DNA of 10,813 bases from Pseudomonadota bacterium. Lineage in GTDB: Bacteria > Pseudomonadota > Gammaproteobacteria > Enterobacterales > Succinivibrionaceae. The position numbers and the translations under genes were made by a program. The notes below the pieces were generated by a model. The model was not told the DNA's origin. It made no database searches and was given only the letters and a program-made list of their open reading frames with translations. The stretch is taken from NCBI GenBank assembly GCA_023460615.1, contig JAEWPL010000038.1, forward strand, positions 1-10,813, read 5' to 3'. Of this stretch, positions 6,781 to 10,813 are shown piece by piece. Position 1 is the stretch's first letter; every line of letters starts with the position of its first letter.

Positions 6781-6810
6781 AATGGGTAAAGGTAAAAACC
6801 TTCGCCCATT
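6781..6810 (-). promoter_or_regulatory. Hairpin between yebC and rpoD, at the predicted 5' end of the rpoD mRNA
   Basis: On the minus strand, AATGGGCGAAGGT (6798-6810) pairs with ACCTTTACCCATT (6781-6793), with one mismatch and one G-U pair, around a 4-nt loop. The sequence TGCATTTTAATAAC follows. If the promoter at 6821-6849 is used, transcription starts near 6814 and this helix opens the rpoD leader, 41 nt before the start codon. It could then protect the 5' end or act as an attenuator. It could equally be the terminator of aspS-yebC. Confidence 0.6.
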
Positions 6811-6820
6811 CAGCTTATTA

Positions 6821-6849
6821 TTTATAGGTCATGATCTTTAAAAAAGCAA
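6821..6849 (-). promoter_or_regulatory. Sigma-70 promoter of rpoD
   Basis: On the minus strand, TTGCTT (6844-6849) and TATAAA (6821-6826) are 17 bp apart, within the 129-bp gap after yebC. The predicted leader is about 75 nt and starts with the hairpin at 6781-6810. Confidence 0.55.
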
Positions 6850-6868
6850 AAATAATTTTGACTTTTTT

Positions 6869-7624
6869 TTAGATCTCTAGATCATCTGGGAATGATGCAT
6901 TGTGATATACGTTTTGAACATCATCAAGATCTTCTAAAGCGTCGATCATACGCATGCACTTAACAGCTTGGTCGCCTTCTAAGGCTGATTCTGTTGATGG
7001 AACCATTGAAACTTCAGCATTGATTGGCTTGAAGTTATTCTTCTCAAATGCCTCTACTACGTCAGCAAAAGCTTCAGGTGTGGTGTAAACATCGATTGAA
7101 CCGTCATCGTTAGTAACGATATCGTCAGCACCTGCCTCTAGACCAATCTCCATAGCCTTCTCTTCGTCGATGTCCATCTTGCCATCCTCATCAGGAGCAA
7201 AAGAGATAACACCCTTACGAGTAAATAAGTAGCCAACAGAGCCTGGAGTACCTAAGTTACCACCGAACTTAGTGAAAGCATGACGAACGTCTGATGCAGT
7301 ACGGTTGTGGTTATCGGTCATACACTCAACCATAACAGCAACGCCACCGACACCATAACCTTCATAAGTGATATTCTCTAAGTCAGCGCCTTCGCCACCA
7401 CCTACACCACGTTCAATAGCACGCTTGATGGTATCACGAGTCATGTTTTGTGCTAAAGCTGCAACCACTGCTGAACGTAGACGTGGGTTGCTTGACTCAT
7501 CACCGCCACCCATACGAGCTGCGGTTGTGATTTCACGAATTAGCTTAGTAAAAATTTTACCGCGCTTTGCGTCTTGGGCTGCCTTACGGAATCTAATATT
7601 GGCCCATTTTGAATGTCCTGACAT
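6869..7624 (-). CDS. yebC: YebC/TACO1-family protein
   Basis: A cytoplasmic protein of 251 residues (E. coli YebC has 246) that aligns throughout with the family. It begins SGHSKWANIRFRKAAQDAKR and has FTKLIREITTAARMGGGD, then NMTRDTIKRAIERGVGG near 60-75. TYEGYGVGGVAVMVECMTDN and GGNLGTPGSVGYLF follow, with the three-domain length of the family and an acidic C-terminus. Members were long annotated as transcriptional regulators; more recent work on YebC/TACO1 proteins links them to translation of difficult stretches such as polyproline. The ATG at 7624 has an AGGAGA Shine-Dalgarno 5 nt upstream. It lies 27 nt after aspS in the same direction and is almost certainly in one operon with it. In E. 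coli, nudB lies between aspS and yebC and ruvC follows; neither is present here. Confidence 0.96.
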   Translation of the reverse strand: MSGHSKWANIRFRKAAQDAKRGKIFTKLIREITTAARMGGGDESSNPRLRSAVVAALAQNMTRDTIKRAIERGVGGGEGADLENITYEGYGVGGVAVMVECMTDNHNRTASDVRHAFTKFGGNLGTPGSVGYLFTRKGVISFAPDEDGKMDIDEEKAMEIGLEAGADDIVTNDDGSIDVYTTPEAFADVVEAFEKNNFKPINAEVSMVPSTESALEGDQAVKCMRMIDALEDLDDVQNVYHNASFPDDLEI

Positions 7625-7639
7625 TTTATTCTCCTGTTT

Positions 7640-7654
7640 TAACGCCTAGCGTTA
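7640..7654 (-). other. Small intercistronic hairpin starting at the aspS stop codon
   Basis: On the minus strand, TAACGC-TAG-GCGTTA forms a perfect 6-bp helix with a 3-nt loop. Its first three bases are the aspS stop codon. It ends 4 nt before the yebC Shine-Dalgarno. No T-tract follows, so it is not a terminator; it might affect mRNA stability or coupling. Confidence 0.5.
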
Positions 7655-9421
7655 GTCTTCATAATCGGTTACTGCAATAGCAAGCTCATTTAAAGCTTCG
7701 CTACTTGCTACATTAGGTGCATCTGTCATTAAACAAGCTGCAGCTGTGGTCTTAGGGAATGCAATTACATCACGGATGTTATCAGTACCTGTAATTAACA
7801 TGGTTACTCTATCAAGACCAAAAGCTAAACCAGCATGTGGTGGAGCACCGAAGGATAAAGCATCTAATAAGAAGCCAAACTTCTCACGAGCTTCTTCTTT
7901 TGAAATACCTAAAACAGTGAAAACAGCATTTTGCATATTTTCATCATAAATACGAACAGAACCACCACCAGACTCATAACCGTTAATTACAAGATCATAA
8001 GCATCTGCGTATACAGACATAGGATCAGCAATTAACTGCTCTGGAGTTACGTTCTTAGGTGCAGTAAATGGGTGGTGCATTGCAGTTAAACCAGCTTCCT
8101 CAGTCATTTCAAACATTGGGAAGTCAACAACCCATAGTGCTTTGTAACCTGGGTTTACAAGTTTTGCATCGCGAGCAGCTTTCAAACGTAAAGCACCCAT
8201 TGCAGTAGCTGTCTTTACGCGAGGACCGCAACCGATGAAAACGATATCACCATCTTTAGCACCAGATAAAGCAACTAAATCTAATAGTTCTTTTTCAGTT
8301 ACGTGCTTACCAATTGATGACTTCAAGCCTTCAGCACCTTTAGCTAGCTCATTTACCTTAATATAGATTAAGCCAGAGCCACCCATCTTCTTAACATAGT
8401 CGGTGTACTCATCAATAATCTTACGAGACAAACCTGCACCACCAGGAAGTGCAAAAGCAATTACGCGGCTCTTCTCATCGTTAGCAGGTTCTGATAAAAC
8501 TTTAAACTCTGAATTCTTAACTGCTTCATCAACTAACTTTAATTCAAAGTCAATTCTTAAATCAGGCTTATCAGAGCCGAATCTATCCATTGCCTCTTCC
8601 CAAGTCATTACAGGAAGTGGGCCTAAATCAACGTTTAACATGTGCTTGAATAGTTTGCACATCATCTCTTCCATGATGGCACGCACATCGTCAGATGTCA
8701 TAAATGAAGTTTCAACATCGATTTGAGTAAATTCAGGCTGTCTGTCGGCACGTAAATCTTCATCTCTGAAGCACTTTACGATTTGATAGTATCTGTCATA
8801 ACCTGCAATCATCAATAACTGCTTAAATAGCTGAGGTGATTGTGGTAATGCGTAGAACTTACCGTGATGAATACGTGATGGAACTAAGTAGTCACGAGCA
8901 CCTTCTGGGGTTGCTTTAGTTAACATTGGGGTTTCAATGTCTAAGAAACCGTGGCTATCTAAGAATTCACGTACGAAGTGAGTGATCTTTGATCTAGTTA
9001 CTAGTTTCTCAACCATTTGAGGTCTACGAAGATCTAAGTATCTATAACGTAAACGTTGCTCTTCTGTATTCTCTTGGTTGAAATCAAGTGGTAGCACACC
9101 AGCTTTGTTAAAGATTTGAAGTTCTTTTGCGTAAACTTCAACTTCACCAGTTGCCATCTTCTTGTTTACTTGATCTTGAGGTCTTGCTTTAACAGTACCT
9201 ACAACCTTAATACAGAACTCATTACGTAGTGTTGAAGCAATTTGATGCAATTGCTCGTTATCAGGCTCAAAAACCACCTGAATTAAACCGGTTCTATCAC
9301 GAAGATCAATAAAAATTAGACCGCCAAGATCGCGTCTACGATTAACCCAACCACATAAAGTTACGTCAGTATCTTTATGGGCTAAATTTACATCAGCGCA
9401 GTAATTTGAACGCATTGACAT
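7652..9421 (-). CDS. aspS: Aspartyl-tRNA synthetase
   Basis: Class IIb aminoacyl-tRNA synthetase that charges tRNA-Asp with aspartate in the cytoplasm. The protein has 589 residues against 590 in E. coli AspRS. An N-terminal OB-fold anticodon-binding domain (about 1-110, with CGWVNRRRDLG) comes first. Class II motif 1 lies around HGFLDIETPMLTKATPEGAR, followed by QSPQLFKQ, motif 2 (FRDEDLRADRQPEFTQIDVE), the bacterial GAD insertion, and motif 3 (GLAFGLDRVTML) near the end. The Leu of RRRDL matches E. coli L30, seen in discriminating AspRS rather than the His of non-discriminating enzymes. The ATG at 9421 is kept because AGAGG lies 10 nt upstream; an ATG two codons later would match the E. coli start (MR.xYC) and cannot be excluded. 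It leads the aspS-yebC operon from tandem promoters. Confidence 0.98.
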   Translation of the reverse strand: MSMRSNYCADVNLAHKDTDVTLCGWVNRRRDLGGLIFIDLRDRTGLIQVVFEPDNEQLHQIASTLRNEFCIKVVGTVKARPQDQVNKKMATGEVEVYAKELQIFNKAGVLPLDFNQENTEEQRLRYRYLDLRRPQMVEKLVTRSKITHFVREFLDSHGFLDIETPMLTKATPEGARDYLVPSRIHHGKFYALPQSPQLFKQLLMIAGYDRYYQIVKCFRDEDLRADRQPEFTQIDVETSFMTSDDVRAIMEEMMCKLFKHMLNVDLGPLPVMTWEEAMDRFGSDKPDLRIDFELKLVDEAVKNSEFKVLSEPANDEKSRVIAFALPGGAGLSRKIIDEYTDYVKKMGGSGLIYIKVNELAKGAEGLKSSIGKHVTEKELLDLVALSGAKDGDIVFIGCGPRVKTATAMGALRLKAARDAKLVNPGYKALWVVDFPMFEMTEEAGLTAMHHPFTAPKNVTPEQLIADPMSVYADAYDLVINGYESGGGSVRIYDENMQNAVFTVLGISKEEAREKFGFLLDALSFGAPPHAGLAFGLDRVTMLITGTDNIRDVIAFPKTTAAACLMTDAPNVASSEALNELAIAVTDYED

Positions 9422-9527
9422 AGAATAAAAGCCTCTTTTCTTTTAGGCGTTAAACAATGATAACCATCTAAAATCTAGCGTCTATGAAGACAGCAAGACA
9501 AGATTTAAATCTGTAATAAATTGCAAT

Positions 9528-9557
9528 ATTATATGCTAATTTGTGCATTTAAGGCAA
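9528..9557 (-). promoter_or_regulatory. Sigma-70 promoter of aspS-yebC (proximal)
   Basis: On the minus strand, TTGCCT (9552-9557) and a perfect TATAAT (9528-9533) are 18 bp apart. Transcription would start near 9521, giving a leader of about 100 nt. Confidence 0.6.
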
Positions 9558-9583
9558 TATAATGCGCTAATTAGCTCAATCAA
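9556..9583 (-). promoter_or_regulatory. Sigma-70 promoter of aspS-yebC (distal)
   Basis: On the minus strand, TTGATT (9578-9583) and TATATT (9556-9561) are 16 bp apart. The -10 box overlaps the -35 box of the proximal promoter by two bases, so the two promoters would compete for polymerase. Confidence 0.45.
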
Positions 9584-9670
9584 CTTCTATTTGTTCTACC
9601 TAATAATTTGATTTTTTAAAGGCTTTTTTTAGAACTTACGCTAAAACTTTTATTTCACTAATTTTGTGCA

Positions 9671-9730
9671 AACGCTTTAATGCTTTATGAAGGTATACAA
9701 AAGCTACTTTTAAAACGCTTTTAACGCTCA
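9671..9730. repeat. Paired AACGCTT-type direct repeats upstream of the binding-protein gene
   Basis: AACGCTTTAA (9671-9680) is followed 8 bp later by AATGCTTTA (9679-9687). AACGCTTTTAA (9714-9724) is followed 9 bp later by AACGCTCA (9723-9730). The two pairs are 43 bp apart and lie just upstream of the promoter at 9745-9773, where an activator or repressor might bind. The rest of the gap 9422-9796 is AT-rich and holds the promoters listed and no gene. Confidence 0.35.
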
Positions 9731-9744
9731 GTCCATATTTTATC

Positions 9745-9773
9745 TTAACCTTTAAGGCTAGATCTTATACAAT
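9745..9773 (+). promoter_or_regulatory. Sigma-70 promoter of the amino-acid-binding protein gene
   Basis: TTAACC (9745-9750) and TACAAT (9768-9773) are 17 bp apart. Transcription would begin near 9780, just ahead of the GGAGG Shine-Dalgarno (9781-9785). This argues against translation from the ATG at 9779 and for the ATG at 9797. Confidence 0.5.
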
Positions 9774-9796
9774 AAGACATGGAGGTACTTACTACC

Positions 9797-10588
9797 ATGC
9801 TAAAAACTATTAAAAAAGCTGTAATTGCAACTGCTGCAGTACTTACTTTTGTATTACCGCAAAGTGCATTTGCTAAAGATAATGTTCTAAATGTTGGCTG
9901 CGAAGGCGCCTTTGCACCTTTCACCTTCATCGGTGACGATGGAAAAATCACAGGATTTGATATCGAGCTTATCAAAGTATTAGCTAAAGATATGGGCTAT
10001 GATGAAGCTAAAATCACCGTTATGCCTTTTGATGGCTTAATTCCTTCTTTAATGACCGGCGGTATCGATTTAATCATCTCTGGTTATACTATTTCAGAGG
10101 AAAGAGCTAAGAAGGTTGATTTCTCTGATCCTTATTACCTTTGTGGTATGAGCTATGTAATTGAAAAGAGAAATGCAGATAAGTATGACAGCTATGAGAA
10201 ATTAGATGGTCATGTGTTATGTACTCAGCTTGCTGCTACCGGTACAAACTTTGCACAAAAGTATCTTAAAAACTCTAAGTTAAAGATCTTCAACTCCCCA
10301 CCAGAGACTTACATCGAGTTAGGTAATGGTAGTTGTGTGGCAGCAGTACACGACAAACCTGTTAATGATTACTTCCTAACTAAAGATGTTTCAGGTAGAT
10401 TTACTTCCATTGAAATCAAAAAGCACATTGACAAAGAGTACTACGGCATTGCTGTTCAAAAAGGAAATAAAGCTTTACTAGATAAAGTTAACGCTTCCTT
10501 AAAGCATGTTGCACAGAATGGTCAATTCGAGAAAATTAGTAAAGATTGGTTCGGTTATAACATTCTTGAAACATTAAACGACGAATAA
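9797..10588 (+). CDS. Periplasmic amino-acid-binding protein of an ABC transporter (SBP family 3)
   Basis: The 263-residue protein starts with a Sec signal peptide: basic MLKTIKK, a hydrophobic core, and AFA at 24-26, predicting cleavage before KDN. The mature part is a family-3 bilobed solute-binding protein. GFDIELIKVLAKDM (53-66) fits the family signature. R103 in TISEERAKKVDFSDPYY is the usual ligand-carboxylate Arg, and D186 in AVHDKPVNDYFL is the usual ligand-amine Asp. KISKDWFG near the C-terminus is typical. It would capture a polar amino acid in the periplasm for an ABC permease; the exact ligand cannot be read from sequence. GGAGG lies 11 nt before the ATG at 9797, and the signal peptide begins there, so the in-frame ATG at 9779 is rejected. 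No permease or ATPase gene is adjacent, and a terminator follows, so it appears monocistronic. Confidence 0.92.
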   Translation: MLKTIKKAVIATAAVLTFVLPQSAFAKDNVLNVGCEGAFAPFTFIGDDGKITGFDIELIKVLAKDMGYDEAKITVMPFDGLIPSLMTGGIDLIISGYTISEERAKKVDFSDPYYLCGMSYVIEKRNADKYDSYEKLDGHVLCTQLAATGTNFAQKYLKNSKLKIFNSPPETYIELGNGSCVAAVHDKPVNDYFLTKDVSGRFTSIEIKKHIDKEYYGIAVQKGNKALLDKVNASLKHVAQNGQFEKISKDWFGYNILETLNDE

Positions 10589-10596
10589 GTATGATC

Positions 10597-10632
10597 TGGC
10601 GTGAAAATTCATTCACGCCAAATTTATTTTCT
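10597..10632 (+). terminator. Intrinsic terminator of the amino-acid-binding protein gene
   Basis: TGGCGTGAA (10597-10605) and TTCACGCCA (10612-10620) form a perfect 9-bp helix with a 6-nt loop, followed by AATTTATTTTCTT. It begins 9 nt after the stop codon. Confidence 0.85.
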
Positions 10633-10681
10633 TTATCAAATCCTTTACACTTAGTCTTGAGTTTTTGTGGATCATACATAA

Positions 10682-10813
10682 ATGTTAAGACTTACTCTAA
10701 GTAAAAGAATTTCAACTACTATCCTTGTAATTCTAGCTGTAATACAACTAAGCTACCTTATTCCCTATTTACAGCGTAGCAACAAGGTTATCTATGTAGG
10801 TGTAGATGGATAC
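10682..10813 (+). CDS. N-terminus of a membrane-anchored protein, possibly solute-binding type (cut by window edge)
   Basis: From the ATG at 10682, 44 codons stay open to the window end. A basic start (MLRLTLSKR) is followed by a hydrophobic segment at about 11-30 with no clear AxA cleavage site, suggesting a membrane anchor or an uncleaved signal. The last residues, KVIYVGVDGY, resemble the first strand of a family-3 solute-binding domain (compare VLNVGCEG in the preceding gene). It could be a second binding protein or a sensor (for example a diguanylate cyclase or kinase) with such a periplasmic domain. The Shine-Dalgarno is weak. It lies 93 nt downstream of the previous gene beyond a terminator, so it is probably transcribed separately. 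Base composition and codon use do not obviously differ from neighbours. Confidence 0.5.
   Translation, partial: MLRLTLSKRISTTILVILAVIQLSYLIPYLQRSNKVIYVGVDGY

Noticed and set aside
6838..6868. A-tract/T-tract hairpin right after yebC as its terminator
   Set aside because: The possible stem is almost entirely A-T pairs with a bulge and would be weak. It also overlaps the rpoD -35 region.
7368..8726. Plus-strand reading frames across yebC and aspS (7368-7649, 7746-7949, 8403-8726)
   Set aside because: They are antisense shadows of conserved genes.
7638..9454. 11-bp inverted copies of TTTAACGCCTA flanking aspS (7638-7648 plus strand, 9444-9454 minus strand)
   Set aside because: Matches of this length are expected by chance several times in a window of this size, and there are no target-site duplications or transposase, so this is not a mobile element.
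9745..9975. Minus-strand 76-codon frame overlapping the binding-protein gene start
   Set aside because: It is antisense to the signal peptide and promoter of a clear gene, with no support of its own.
1..10813. tRNA, rRNA, CRISPR array, insertion sequence or prophage
   Set aside because: No cloverleaf-type sequence, regularly spaced repeats, transposase, integrase or phage structural gene could be seen.

Overview
The window is AT-rich, densely coded bacterial chromosome. Its housekeeping proteins read as gammaproteobacterial. RpoD, AspRS, YebC and glucokinase all align by eye over their whole length with the Escherichia coli proteins, and RpoD carries the long acidic non-conserved region of proteobacterial primary sigma factors. 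Low GC, a glucokinase, and family-3 amino-acid binding proteins would suit a gut-type gammaproteobacterium such as a member of the Succinivibrionaceae. That placement is inference, not demonstrated.

Left end (1-1288): two divergent genes share a 177-bp promoter region. Leftward is the N-terminal third of a PLD-nuclease/superfamily-2 helicase of the DUF3427 type, cut by the window edge inside its Walker A motif. Rightward is a MutT-like Nudix hydrolase. This pair is the accessory part of the window and the best candidate for a nucleic-acid repair or defence module. A 374-bp gene-free stretch follows (1289-1662). It holds a perfect tandem 11-bp repeat, a long imperfect hairpin of about 77 nt and a second inverted repeat.

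Centre (1663-4555): glk (glucokinase) runs rightward and ends in a strong intrinsic terminator. It faces ggt, a leftward gamma-glutamyltransferase predicted to be a lipoprotein, which has its own terminator, so the two genes converge.

Housekeeping block (4799-9421, all leftward): aspS and yebC are 27 nt apart and look co-transcribed from tandem sigma-70 promoters upstream of aspS. rpoD follows after 129 nt with its own consensus-like promoter and a hairpin at the predicted 5' end of its mRNA. It ends in a strong terminator before ggt. The -35/-10 hexamers called here are of the kind the encoded RpoD should recognise, because its region 2.4 and 4.2 motifs match E. coli sigma-70.

Right end (9797-10813): a rightward periplasmic amino-acid-binding protein gene has a near-consensus promoter and a GC-rich terminator. 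After it comes the start of another rightward gene, encoding a membrane-anchored protein that may be a second solute-binding-type protein and runs off the window. No tRNA, rRNA, CRISPR array, insertion sequence or prophage gene was seen.
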